Shown here: one piece after another, positions 52,744 through 62,900 of the stretch
Layout: each line of letters begins with the position of its first letter
Numbering within the stretch: the stretch's first letter is position 1
Source of the DNA: DASQPA01 sp963757335
GTDB lineage: Bacteria > Acidobacteriota > Thermoanaerobaculia > Multivoradales > UBA5704
DNA length: 64,000 nucleotides
Assembly: GCA_963757335.1 (NCBI GenBank)
Contig: CAVWRJ010000011.1
Location: forward strand, 124,001 to 188,000
Direction of reading: 5' to 3'
Notes under the pieces: model-generated
Databases searched by the model: none
Seen by the model: only the letters and a program-made list of their open reading frames with translations
Told to the model about the DNA's origin: nothing
Position numbers and translations under genes: made by a program

Positions 52744-54396
52744 CTAGAAAAGGTTGATGTCGATCCGGTTCGCGTTCTTCCCCGCCGCGCCGGTGTAGGT
52801 CTTCGTCGGGCAGCCCGTGGCGGAGAGGGCGCAGCCGGGAATCCGGCGGTCGACGACTTTCAGGGTGTAGCCGACGTCCGTCATGCTGGCGAGGAAGAGC
52901 CAGAGGTGGCCGTTGACCGCCCGACCGTCCAGGAGCTTGGCGGTGACCTCGGCGTTCTTGGGATCGAAGAACCAGAAGTAGCCCGACTCCTCCGAGAGCG
53001 CCACGGCGTGGGCCGTCCCGCCGCCGCCCGGCAGTTGCCAGTCGAGGGAGAGCTCGATCCCGCCGAGGAGGGCGAGGGCCGAGGCGGCCGGGAGGACCTC
53101 CAGGGTCTGGACGGGGAGGAGGACGCCGTCGACCACCGCCTCGACCGCGTAGATCCCGGCCGGGAGCGGCCCCACGCTGGCGGCCAAGACCGGGGTGAGC
53201 GGGTTCGCCGGGCAGGTCGCGCGGGTCAGGATCTGGAAGCGAATGGCCAGGCCGTCGACCTGCACGGCCGGGGGGGCCGCCGGACAGCGCGGGCCGAGGG
53301 CGATCCGCACCTCGACCAGGTCGTCCGAGGTGGGCAGCCGCGGGCTGACCACCAGGCGCGGGAGCGCCAGAGCAGCGGCGGACGAGGGCGCTGCGGCGGC
53401 GCCGAAGGCGGAGGTGTCGACGAAGTTGCCGTTTCGCCCCGCCGGATTGACGTAGGTCCGGCGCGGACAGGAAGCGAGGTCGGCGGCACAGGCGCCGTCT
53501 CCCAGGTCGTAGACGTTGGCCGTGAAGGGGACGTCGGTCATGCTGGCGAGGAAGAACCAGAAACGACCGTTGACCGCCCGGCCGTCGAGGATCTTGGCGG
53601 TGAGCTCGAGGTTCGCGCTGTCGAAGAACCAGAAGTAGCCCGACTCGTCGCCGAGCGGGACCGCGGCGGCGCGCGCGGCCGGCCCCGGCCCGGTGCGGTC
53701 GACGGTGACCAGGAAGCGCCCGCCGAGAAGGGCGAGACCCGGCTGGGGATCGGTGACGAGAAGGGCGCGGGTGGCGGCAGGGACCCCGTCGATCGTGAGC
53801 TCCGCCGTGTACGCGCCGGCCGGCAGCGGCCCCACGGTCACCACGGCGCGGGAAGCGGACGGGCTGTTCTGGCACGGGGGGGAGGTGGAGGCCGCGATGC
53901 CGACGCGGTCCCCCGAGACGGTGGGAGGGGCGAAGGCGACCCGGCAGTCGCTCGACACGGTCGCGGTCAAGCGGAGCGGGTCGCGGGGAGTGGGCAGTCG
54001 GAGGCTCGGCTGGAGATCCCCCTGGGGGACGTCCGTCGCGTGCACCCGGAACGAGGTGGACGCGAGCGGAGCGCCTTCGACCACGAGGTCGACGGTGTAG
54101 GCGCCGGCGGGCAGCGGGCCGACGGGAAACTCGTAGGCGGCAGCTTGCAGGCAGGCGGCCACCGGGAAGAGGTTCGGCCTGCCGGTCAAGGTAATCCGGT
54201 TTCCCACGATCGTCGTCTCAAAGATCGGCAGGCAGTGGGAAAGACTCAGGGTGAAGGAGAGCTTGACGACGTCCCGGTCGCTCGGGTTCTGCGGCGCGAC
54301 GCCGATGATGAAGATCGGAAACGCCACGGCCCGGCCCATGCCCAGCGTCAGGGCGAGGATCATCCCCATCGTCCCCAGCTTCAAGGTCTTGCCCAT
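52744..54396 (-). CDS. secreted protein with Ig-like units and two YFWFFD domains
   Basis: A 550-residue exported protein. The ATG at 54396 has GGGAGGA 5-7 bases upstream and opens a signal peptide (LGTMGMILALTLGMGRAVAF). Three related N-type units carry PLPAGAYTVDLVVEG, PLPAGAYTAELTIDG and PLPAGIYAVEAVVDG, which show one module copied several times. Two C-type YFWFFD domains (about 240-345 and 450-550) read SGYFWFFDSANLELTAKILDGRAVNG and SGYFWFFDPKNAEVTAKLLDGRAVNG. They end in NGNFVDTSAF and NANRIDINLF. Same family as the two genes at 16273-17810. Function unknown; all cysteines occur in pairs, suggesting disulfides. Confidence 0.78.
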   Translation of the reverse strand: MGKTLKLGTMGMILALTLGMGRAVAFPIFIIGVAPQNPSDRDVVKLSFTLSLSHCLPIFETTIVGNRITLTGRPNLFPVAACLQAAAYEFPVGPLPAGAYTVDLVVEGAPLASTSFRVHATDVPQGDLQPSLRLPTPRDPLRLTATVSSDCRVAFAPPTVSGDRVGIAASTSPPCQNSPSASRAVVTVGPLPAGAYTAELTIDGVPAATRALLVTDPQPGLALLGGRFLVTVDRTGPGPAARAAAVPLGDESGYFWFFDSANLELTAKILDGRAVNGRFWFFLASMTDVPFTANVYDLGDGACAADLASCPRRTYVNPAGRNGNFVDTSAFGAAAAPSSAAALALPRLVVSPRLPTSDDLVEVRIALGPRCPAAPPAVQVDGLAIRFQILTRATCPANPLTPVLAASVGPLPAGIYAVEAVVDGVLLPVQTLEVLPAASALALLGGIELSLDWQLPGGGGTAHAVALSEESGYFWFFDPKNAEVTAKLLDGRAVNGHLWLFLASMTDVGYTLKVVDRRIPGCALSATGCPTKTYTGAAGKNANRIDINLF

Positions 54397-54553
54397 CGCT
54401 TCCTCCCGCGGAAATGGCCGGCCGAGACCGGCCCTGCATTGGCCACTGACGGCATGCTTACCCTTCGGACGGCTGAGCTCGAACATGATTATGCTATCGC
54501 GACATGAAGAGATTGTCCAGCCCCTTGCGCCGCGCCATTAGAATGGGTCTCTC

Positions 54554-55858
54554 ATGCCTCACCGCCAGCCCCAGCGCGCCCTCCAGGTCCTCGCCCATCA
54601 TCCGGTGGTGCGGGCTCTGCTCGCCGCGGTGGAGGCGGCGGGGGGCGTGCCCTGTCATCTGGTAGGGGGAGCGCTCCGCGACCGGCTCCTGGGGCTCTCC
54701 TCGCACGACCTGGACGCCGTCGTCTCCGGGCGCGGGCAGGAGGTCGCCGCGGCGGTGGCGACGGCTTCCGGGGCGCGCTTCGTCGCCCTCGGGGGCAAGG
54801 AGTTCGCCGCCTACCGGTTGGTGGGTGAGGATTTCGTGCTCGACCTCTGGGACCGGGCGGAGATGAGCCTCGCGGACGACCTCGGGCGGCGGGACTTCAC
54901 GGTCAACTCCTTCGCCTACGCGCCGCGCGAGGGGACGATCGCCGATCCCTGGGGCGGTCTCGCCGATCTCGCCCGGCGGGTGCTCCGCGCCACCAGCCGG
55001 GAGAGCTTCACCGGCGATCCGCTCCGCGTCCTCCGGCTCCCCCGGCTCACCCTCCAGCTCCCCGGCTTCGCCGCCGGCCCCGCCACCCTGGCCCTGGCGC
55101 GGGCGAGCGCCCCGGGGGTCGGCCAGGTGGCCGCCGAGCGGGTGCGCGACGAGCTGGAGAAGATCTTCGCCCACCCGGAGGCCCACCGCGGCCTCGCCCT
55201 CTTGGCCGCCCTCGACCTCTACCCCGGGCTCTGGCTGGGCTGTCCGGGGGAGCCGGGGCCGACGGCCGCCACCTCCGCCACCTCTCCCGCGGCCGCCGCG
55301 GTCCGCGCGCTCGAGGCCCTCCCCGGCTGCATCCAGCTCCTGCGCACGCTGATGGCCCCGGAGGACCCCGAGGTCGACGCCCGGACGGCGCGCTTCGCCC
55401 TCCTCTTCGCCCAACTGCCCGACGGATCTTTGTACCTCGAGCGCTTCCGCGACGCCGGCTATCTCCCCCACCGCGCCGCCGCTCAGGTGGCGGCGCTCCT
55501 CGCCTGGGAGTCGATGCCGGCCGACCCCCTCGCCCGTCGCCGCTTCCTCCATGCCGCCGGACCCGCCTGGGCGACCGCCGCCTGCTTCCTCGGCTCCCGG
55601 GCGGTGGCGCACGGCGAGGACGCGGGGTGGAGGACCGCCCTCTCGCCTCTGGCGGAGCTCGCCCGGCGAGAGGGGGAGGCCCTCTTCGATCCCCCACGCC
55701 TCTTGACCGGCGCCGACGTGCAGGCACTCCTGGGGATTGCGCCGGGCCCGGAAGTGGGCCGGGCCCTGGCGGCCCTCCGCGCGGCGCAGGTCGCGGGAGT
55801 AGTGCGGACGCGGGACGCGGCGACGGCCTTCGTGCAAGCGCTCCAGGCGGGTGATTAA
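54554..55858 (+). CDS. tRNA nucleotidyltransferase / poly(A) polymerase family protein
   Basis: A 434-residue protein of the class II CCA-adding family. The nucleotidyltransferase head has HLVGGALRDRLLG (GG 38-39, Arg/Asp 42-43) and the catalytic HDLD with Asp52 and Asp54. RRDFTVNSFAY (from 112) is the sugar-recognition motif, and SFTGDPLRVLRLPR begins the neck. It adds CCA to tRNA 3' ends or poly(A) to RNA; the two cannot be separated by eye. No HD domain is present. TAGAAT lies nine bases before the ATG. Confidence 0.9.
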   Translation: MPHRQPQRALQVLAHHPVVRALLAAVEAAGGVPCHLVGGALRDRLLGLSSHDLDAVVSGRGQEVAAAVATASGARFVALGGKEFAAYRLVGEDFVLDLWDRAEMSLADDLGRRDFTVNSFAYAPREGTIADPWGGLADLARRVLRATSRESFTGDPLRVLRLPRLTLQLPGFAAGPATLALARASAPGVGQVAAERVRDELEKIFAHPEAHRGLALLAALDLYPGLWLGCPGEPGPTAATSATSPAAAAVRALEALPGCIQLLRTLMAPEDPEVDARTARFALLFAQLPDGSLYLERFRDAGYLPHRAAAQVAALLAWESMPADPLARRRFLHAAGPAWATAACFLGSRAVAHGEDAGWRTALSPLAELARREGEALFDPPRLLTGADVQALLGIAPGPEVGRALAALRAAQVAGVVRTRDAATAFVQALQAGD

Positions 55859-56008
55859 AACTTGGGGATAGGCAAATGCAGTAAATCAAGTTATTCGATT
55901 TTGCCTACTCATTCCCGCGCATCGGGATCACCGTAAAACCCAATGCAGGAAAGCTTTATTCCCGTGACTGTGTGAAAGCTTCAATCACAATTGAAGATCG
56001 ATTTACTC

Positions 56009-56037
56009 TTGTAATCGCACCGACATGTCTTTATAAT
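56009..56037 (+). promoter_or_regulatory. sigma-70-type promoter for the large secreted protein at 56106
   Basis: TTGTAA (56009-56014) and TATAAT (56032-56037) with a 17-bp spacer, in an AT-rich gap (55859-56105). This would give a 60-base leader with a GGAGGAA ribosome binding site at 56094-56100. Confidence 0.68.
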
Positions 56038-56105
56038 GTCCCGGTCGATCCTGCGATCGAACAGCTTCCCGCTTCTTAGTCCTGCAACAACCTGGAGGAA
56101 CCTGC

Positions 56106-58766
56106 ATGCCCGTCCGTAGAACCCGTCTGTTCCAACTGGCGTTTCTCGCCTGCCTGCTCGTGCTGATGGGGCTCCCCGTCGGTGCCTGGGCCAAGAATTC
56201 ACCCGGTTTGAAGTCGAAGAAGTCCCAGGACCGGATGTCCGCCATGGGTCGTCTGGCGGTCCGGACCCGCGCCGCCATCGAGGCGACGGGTGGCCATCTC
56301 ACCGCCAAGAGCCTTACCAGTGACGGCAACTGCGGTAACGACGCGGATTGCGCGGCGGACGACACGAGCGGGCCGGCCGGCGGCCAGGCCGAGGTCTCGA
56401 TCGCGGTCGACATCACCGGCCAGCACGTCGTCATCGGGTACAACGACACCCGCGGCTTCGCGCTCAATCCCACGTCGGTCTCGGGGTACATGTACTCGGA
56501 CGACGGCGGCGTGACCTTCGTCGACGGTGGCCAGCTCCCCTCGCCGGGCACCGACTCGATCGGCAGCACCCGGTTGCCCATCGTCCTCGGCGACGCCGAC
56601 GTCAAGTATCTCGGCGGTTGTAATTTCATCTATTCCTCGATCCTGATCACGAAGTTCTCCGCTACGAGCACCGCCCAGACCATGGGCATCCATCGCTCGA
56701 CGGACTGCGGCCACACCTGGAACGGTCCGTACGAGGTGACGTCGGCCACCAACCCCAACGGCCTGCTCTCCGCCTCCGGCGCCCCGCGGGACTTCGCGGA
56801 TAAGGAGTTCATGGACGTCAACCCGATCACCGGGCGGGTCCTCCTCTCCTGGACGAACTTCACCCCCGCCGCGGCCGGTGGGGTGGAAATCGCGACCACC
56901 TACTCCGATAACGTCTTCACCGCTACGCCGCCCACCTGGTCGCCGCGGGCGGTCGTCTCCGCGATCGCGGACGACGGCCAGTCCTCGGTCCCACGCTTCG
57001 GCGGTGCGTTCTCGACGAACGCCTACGTCGTCTGGCGGCGCTTCCCCAGCTTCTATACCAATACGATCGCTTTCGCGCGCTCGACCGACAAGGGCGCTCA
57101 CTGGCAAGCCCCGATCGAGCCGGGGAGCGAGTTCTTCACCGCCGACCAGCAGTTGGGCAACGACCGTAACAACACCTCTCCCTCGATGGCGGTCGACAAC
57201 TCCATCGGACCCCACTCCGGCAACATCTATATCGTCTATGCGAATAACAACCTGCAGGACGGTTCCGACGTGGTCGTCCAGCGCAGCACGGACAAGGGCC
57301 TGACCTTCTCCGCGCCCGTAAGGCTCAACAGCCGGCCCGGCAACGACCGCTCGCAGTGGTTCCCCTGGGTCACCGTCGACTGGATCACCGGCCGCGTCTG
57401 GGTCTATTACTACGACCAGGGCGTCGCCGATAGCGGTGAGGCCACCGAGACGACCGTCACCTACTCGGATGACGGCGGCGTCCACTGGAGCGCGCCCGTG
57501 CCGCTGACCAACCGGCCCTTCCAGGCCGGCTGGGGCAACGACACCGGCCAGCCCAACCTCGGCGACTACAACCAGGCCGTGGCGCAGTGGGGCGAGCTGT
57601 TTGCCGGCTATGCGGTCGCCTCCCGGCCGCCTCTGGGCTTCGTCGACGGCCAGCCGTCCTCGTCCCTGACGGTGCCCGACATCGCCTTCCGCCGGGTGCC
57701 GCAGTTCGGCTTCAGCTTCAGCCCGGCGAGCCATCCCATTCCGACGGTGCCGGTCAATCTCGCCAATGTGGCGATCACCGACAGCAACCACAGCGGCTTC
57801 GTCGATCCCGGTGAGACCGTCAACCTCAAGCTGACGCTCAGGAACTACGTCACCAATCCCCTCTCGGCGGACCGGATCAACGGCGCCACCGCGCGCCTGT
57901 CGACGACGACGCCGGGCGTCACTGTGACCCAGGACCAGTCGCCCTATCCGAACATGGACCCGGGTGCCACCTCGGTCAACAAGAAGGACTTCGTCCTCCA
58001 GACCTCGCCGAGCTTCGTGCCCGGTACCCCCATCGAGCTCACCTTGACCGTGCGCAGCAGCGACCACGGCGCGGCGACGCTCCTCTACACCCTCGCCACC
58101 GGCACCCCGGTGCGGACCACCCTCCTGACCGAGAATTTCGACGGCGTCGCCCCCGGAACTCTGCCCGCCGGCTGGACCACCTCGCACGGCGGCGGCTCCA
58201 ACGTGGTGCCCTGGACGACCTCCTCGACCTTCTGCGGCACGGGATCGAACGGTGCCTTCCACGTCAACGCCAACGACGCGCCCTCGCCGGTCCGGTGGGA
58301 GCGGCTGTTCAGCCCGGCGATGACCGCTCCGGCCAACGCCGAGTACGTCACTCTCGACTTCGACGTCTGCTACGACACCGAGGACGACCCGAACTTCAAC
58401 ATCTGGGCCTATGACGGCTTCTTCGTGCGGGTCACGGACCTGACCCCGGGCCGGACCCTGCGCTCGGTGCTCGCCGAGGCGTTCCAGGACGAGTTCACCA
58501 CCGGTAGCCTCTTCGGCTACCCCAAGCACTTCCCGCGCAGCAGCGACCCTGCCTACTTCCAGGACATGTCGGCCTGGGCGGGCGACTCGCACGGTGTCCA
58601 GCACGTGCACATGAAGCTGCCAGGTATGGCCGGCAGCACGTTCCAGCTCCGCTTCGAGTACACCCAGGACAGCGGCGGGATCTGCTCCGACGTCCGGCCT
58701 GGACACAACTGCGGCGTGCTGGTCGACAACGTCGTGATCAAGAGCGTGGTCTCCTCCGCGCACTGA
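56106..58766 (+). CDS. large secreted sialidase-like beta-propeller protein
   Basis: An 886-residue exported protein with signal peptide (LFQLAFLACLLVLMGLPVGAWA). The main region (about 80-560) has BNR-like Asp-box turns such as YSDDGGVTF, RSTDCGHTW, RSTDKGAHW, RSTDKGLTF and YSDDGGVHW, spaced as in a six-bladed propeller. Later comes an Ig-like region (FVDPGETVNLKLTLRNY) and a C-terminal jelly-roll-like part with FDGVAPGTLPAGW and a cysteine pair. I see no sialidase catalytic Arg triad, so binding is as likely as hydrolysis. Codon use matches the other exported proteins. A strong terminator follows. Confidence 0.82.
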   Translation: MPVRRTRLFQLAFLACLLVLMGLPVGAWAKNSPGLKSKKSQDRMSAMGRLAVRTRAAIEATGGHLTAKSLTSDGNCGNDADCAADDTSGPAGGQAEVSIAVDITGQHVVIGYNDTRGFALNPTSVSGYMYSDDGGVTFVDGGQLPSPGTDSIGSTRLPIVLGDADVKYLGGCNFIYSSILITKFSATSTAQTMGIHRSTDCGHTWNGPYEVTSATNPNGLLSASGAPRDFADKEFMDVNPITGRVLLSWTNFTPAAAGGVEIATTYSDNVFTATPPTWSPRAVVSAIADDGQSSVPRFGGAFSTNAYVVWRRFPSFYTNTIAFARSTDKGAHWQAPIEPGSEFFTADQQLGNDRNNTSPSMAVDNSIGPHSGNIYIVYANNNLQDGSDVVVQRSTDKGLTFSAPVRLNSRPGNDRSQWFPWVTVDWITGRVWVYYYDQGVADSGEATETTVTYSDDGGVHWSAPVPLTNRPFQAGWGNDTGQPNLGDYNQAVAQWGELFAGYAVASRPPLGFVDGQPSSSLTVPDIAFRRVPQFGFSFSPASHPIPTVPVNLANVAITDSNHSGFVDPGETVNLKLTLRNYVTNPLSADRINGATARLSTTTPGVTVTQDQSPYPNMDPGATSVNKKDFVLQTSPSFVPGTPIELTLTVRSSDHGAATLLYTLATGTPVRTTLLTENFDGVAPGTLPAGWTTSHGGGSNVVPWTTSSTFCGTGSNGAFHVNANDAPSPVRWERLFSPAMTAPANAEYVTLDFDVCYDTEDDPNFNIWAYDGFFVRVTDLTPGRTLRSVLAEAFQDEFTTGSLFGYPKHFPRSSDPAYFQDMSAWAGDSHGVQHVHMKLPGMAGSTFQLRFEYTQDSGGICSDVRPGHNCGVLVDNVVIKSVVSSAH

Positions 58767-58790
58767 TCCCGACCCCACCGAACACTCCCC

Positions 58791-58829
58791 GGGCGGGGGC
58801 TTCGCGCGAGCGGGGCCCCCGCCCTTTTT
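58791..58829 (+). terminator. rho-independent terminator
   Basis: A 10-bp stem GGGCGGGGGC/GCCCCCGCCC (58791-58800 and 58815-58824) ends in TTTTT, 25 bases downstream of the large secreted protein's stop. A strong, standard terminator. Confidence 0.85.
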
Positions 58830-58875
58830 CTTTCAGGGCACGTGCAACGGCTAACGGGTGGGGCAGAGGGGAGGC

Positions 58876-59925
58876 TCAGTCCGCTCTCTTGCTCGCTGAA
58901 GCGGGCAGACGCGCTCCGCAGTTCGGGCAGCGGGCTGCGGATTCGATCGCCACGACGGCGCCGCAGCGCTCGCAGGTACGATCGACGAAGACGAGCTCGG
59001 GCCCCAGCCTCAATCCACAACCGCTGCACTCCAGGGTCTCCGGGGAATGCTCGGTGCCGCAGGCCGGGCATACCGTGAGCTCCTCCGGGTCGACCTCCTC
59101 GATCGGGGTCCCTCCGAACAGCTCGGCGTCGACCGCGGCCGCGGCATCGCCGTCGGCCGGCTGCACGTAGAGACAGCCGATCTCGATCTCCCTCTCCTGA
59201 GGGGTGGGATCGACCCGGTGGGAGATGCCGGCCGCGGCGAGCTGCCGGGAGAGGTGCAGGAGCGACCGCGGATAACGGCAGCAGATGCAGACGAGCTCGT
59301 CGCTCGGCGGCAGCTCGAAGACCGGATAGTCGGAGAGGAAAAAGGTGTCGTCGGTCTCGTCCTCCGGAGAGCTGGCGAGCGCGACCTCGGCCGGAGCCTC
59401 GTCGGGAAAGACCAGCTCTACCCCGCAGTCGGCGCACACCTCGATGTCCAGCCGGTACTCGCCGCCACAGCGCGGGCAAACCTTGTGGGTCGCCGCCGCC
59501 TTGGGAAAGGGCACCAGGTTGGCAGGCTTCTCGGGCTCGCCGGGCTCGCGGTCGATCCCGGCCTGGTCCTCCGCGTAGAGGGGCGCCTCGATCCGCTCGC
59601 GCTCCGCGTCCACGGCCCTCGCGGCCTCCCGGTCCTGACGCCGCACGAGGAGGGTGAGGAGCCCGTCGCTCCGCGCCTGACTGCGATCGACACCGTAGCG
59701 GATCCCCTTGGCCGCGAGGTCGACGCAGAGCGCCCGCACCCAGGCGATGGGGGCGGTGCGCAGGACGAGAAGGCCGGACACGAGCAGGAGCTCTTGCGCG
59801 TCCCGGCGGGCGATCTCCTCCGGGGAGACCAGGGGAACGTCGCAGTCGGCGCAGCGCAAGACGTCCATCCGGTACTCGCCGGCGCACTCGGGGCAGACTT
59901 GGTAGAGCTCCGGATCGTCGATCAT
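58876..59925 (-). CDS. multi-zinc-ribbon protein with DUF2007-like domains
   Basis: A 349-residue soluble protein. It starts with a zinc ribbon (Cys 11/14 and 25/28: VCPECAGEYRMD), followed by a DUF2007-like unit (about 45-110). A second ribbon has CPRCGGEYRLDIEVCADC near residue 150, followed by a second unit with LVCICCRYPRSLL. Two more ribbons close the C-terminus (CPACGTEHSPETLECSGC and CERCGAVV to CPNC). The first two ribbons match those of the genes at 2439 and 2890, so this is a recurring module. The ATG overlaps the stop of the next gene by four bases. Function unknown. Confidence 0.75.
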   Translation of the reverse strand: MIDDPELYQVCPECAGEYRMDVLRCADCDVPLVSPEEIARRDAQELLLVSGLLVLRTAPIAWVRALCVDLAAKGIRYGVDRSQARSDGLLTLLVRRQDREAARAVDAERERIEAPLYAEDQAGIDREPGEPEKPANLVPFPKAAATHKVCPRCGGEYRLDIEVCADCGVELVFPDEAPAEVALASSPEDETDDTFFLSDYPVFELPPSDELVCICCRYPRSLLHLSRQLAAAGISHRVDPTPQEREIEIGCLYVQPADGDAAAAVDAELFGGTPIEEVDPEELTVCPACGTEHSPETLECSGCGLRLGPELVFVDRTCERCGAVVAIESAARCPNCGARLPASASKRAD

Positions 59926-62900
59926 GGCGTGGTTTCCTCCCCCGGTGGGGCGAGCGGCGCGGCGGACCGCCGTCGCCGGGGGAGGGGACGCCAGCCGCCG
60001 CCGGCGGTCAGGCTCTCCCAGCCCCAGCGCAACCAGCGCAGGAGAGCGAGGGCCAGCCAGAGGGCCCAGGCCAGCATGGCGAGGCGGTAGACGAAGATCG
60101 GCACCGAGAGCACCCAGGAGCCGGGGAGGAGCCGCTCGGAGCGGTCGGCGAACCAGCGTAGAAGGTAGGCGCTCGAAGCGTTGCCGGCGACCTGCATCTC
60201 GGGGGTCCCCAGGAGCCCCTGCTGGACCGCCCAGAAGAGGAGCCCGAGGGCGGCGAGCGTCCAGGCGGCGAGCAGCAGTTGCAGGAGGTCGAAGACCGCG
60301 GCCCGGCGCACCTCCCCTCCCTTTGCACGGCGCCAGCCGAGGGCGAGGAGCCAGGCGGCCACGACGCCGGCGGCGGCCAGGGGGATCTGCGACAGGCCTA
60401 CGCCGAGGAGCACCCAGTGGCGGAAGCGGAGCGGCGCCAGGGTCGAGCGGGCGAGGCCCGCCGCCACCAGCAGGAGGGCGAGGAGTTGTCCCCAGAAGAG
60501 GACTGCCGGCCCCAGGCGGGGACCGCCAGCGAAGAGGACCCAGCGGTCCGGCGAGAGCTGGAGGAGGGTCAGCGCGTTGACGCTCGAAACCCCGAGGTCG
60601 ACCCGCGGGGTGCGGAAGAGGAGCGAACTGCCGGCGAGACCGCGCGGCTCGCGCCAGGCGAGCGCCGCTTTCTGGGCTCCGGGAGGAAAGGAGAGGGTGA
60701 CCCGGTCGCCCTCCTGCCGCAGCGGCTGCCCGGCGCCGCCCAAGGTCAGCGATTCGAGGACCGCTTTCGGAGGCAGGGTGATCGTCTGCTCGCCGCCCCG
60801 GCTGCTCCGGAAGTCAATCTCCAGGGTCGCCGAGGTGGACCGCGCTCCGGGGGAGACCGTGAGGCGGCTGGCGTCGACGGTCAGCGCGGCGCCGGGCACC
60901 CCGGCGGGACGGCTGATCGCGAGCTCCACCCGTTCGCCCGGCCAGGGGTGCCACTCCGGAATCCGCCCTGAGGCGTCCCCGGCCGCGCCTTCGGTGCCGG
61001 TCGGCGGCGCCACCGCCGGGATACCGGCGAAGTCGACATGCCAGACCGGCGAGACATCGAGCCGCCAGACCTCCGTCCAGGCGAGGGTACGGGGGGCTTC
61101 GAGGACGAGCCGGGGGCTCGCCGGCAGGGTCGAGGTCCAGGCCGCCTCGTCCCCCTCGGGCCCCAGGCTGATCAGCACCCGCCCCTTCTCCACCCGGGTC
61201 CCGAAGCTGGTGACCGACTCGCCGGGGAGGAGGGGGACCGCGATCGCCGCCGGGATGCCCGGCGGGCTCCGCCTCGCGACCCGGGTCTCGACCTGCCAGC
61301 GGAGCCCCAGGTGGAGGGTGCGGCGGACCTCCAGGAACGGCGGCAGGGCGGCCGGGGCGAGGGTGCCGCCCGGCTCCTTTCCGGCCCGCTCGCCCGACCC
61401 GCTCGGGGCTAGCCGGGTGAGCTCCAGGCTGTCGTCGGGGACGCCGTCCTCGTGCAGGCCGGCGACCGTCCAGCCGGCGCCGCTCGCCGTCACCCGGTGG
61501 GGCTTCAAGGGGAGCGGCAGGGCCACGCTCCCGCGCACCGGGAGCGGACCGGCGAGGAGGATCTCGTGCCGGCCCGGCCCTACTGCCACCCAGAGCCGGC
61601 CATCTGAGTCCTGCACCACCCCCGCCGCCCTGCCGTCGACCGTCACCGCGGCCGGCACCCAGTGCTGGGCGCCGCCCGGGAGAGCCACGCCGGTCACCGC
61701 CGCCGCCCCGACCTCTAGACGGGCAGTGAGTGTGCCCGGGGTGAAGTCCAGGAAGAGCCGCGAGGCGGTGGCGCAATCGGGGTGGCATTCGGGCCGAGCG
61801 AGGAGCCGGTCCCGTAGCTCGTCGAGGATCGGTTGCGCGGGCTGCGGCGGCGTTTCCGCCTTCCCCTGGGCGCGCGCCGAGGCAGGGAGGAGGGCGGCGA
61901 GGAGGAACGCCGCGAGGCCGAGCCGGCGGAGCAGCGGCAGGCCTCCGGGCAGCGGCAGGAGGCGCAGCACGAGGAGAGATAGGAGCCCCGCTCGCAGGAG
62001 AGCCAGGAAGAGGTTGGCGGCGGGCGGCAGGAGGAAGAGGTGGAGCCGCTCGCTCCTCTCGACCGGCCCGCTCCAGGTGAGCGCGACCGGATTCCAGCGC
62101 CAGCGCGGCAGCCCCGGGCCGGTGGTGGCGACGGCGCCGGGGTCGATCTCCTGCAGCGCGGCGGCCCGCGGCCGCGTCTTCTGGGAAGCCGCCAGCGCCC
62201 CGCTGCTCAGGTAGCCGAGCGACCCCAGCGACTTGGCCGCGGGCTCGGGCGCCGGGACGGCAGGGGGTGGAGGCGACACCGGCTCTTCCTCGGTCGGGGC
62301 CTGCGGCGCCGCCGCCCTATCGGCCGGTCTCCCTTTCGCCAGCCCCATCTGGAAATGCACCCCTTCTTCCTCGGGGGCCGGAGCGGCACCCGGTTCGCCG
62401 ACCGCGACCTCGGGATGCTCGAGGACGGGGTAGATCCCCTGCCGCAGCTCGCGGACGAGGAGGGCGACGACGGCGAGGGCCAGGACGGCCGCGGCGCCGA
62501 GGGCGAGCAGTCGGGCCAGGCTCCGCAGCCGGCCCTCTTTCAGGAGACGGACGAGGGCGGCGGTGGCGAGGGCGGCGAGCCAGAGCCAGCGCGGCGCCTC
62601 CGGCTCCTGCCAGGTGAGGACGAGGGTGGCGAGGGCGACGAGCCCCCAGCGCAGCCCCCAGAGCTGGCGCACGGCGAGGGCGGCGAGGAGGACGAGGAAG
62701 AGATCGAGAAGGGTAAAGCGGCCGACCCAGGTGCCGTCGGTGCGGTCGGCGCCGGAAGCGGCGAGGAGGGTCCAGCCCGGCGGCAGGTGGAGAGTGCCGG
62801 AGAAGGACTCGAAGCCGTGGTCCCAGCCCATCGGGACGGTGGCAGTGCCCGCGCCGGTCCCTTCGATCCGCCCCTCTGCAACCAGGCGCAGCTCGCCCAG

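Noticed and set aside
56199..58778. Minus-strand frame of 859 codons
   Set aside because: It is antisense to the large secreted protein, which has a signal peptide, promoter, ribosome binding site and terminator; the antisense frame has only Gly/Arg/Val-rich noise.
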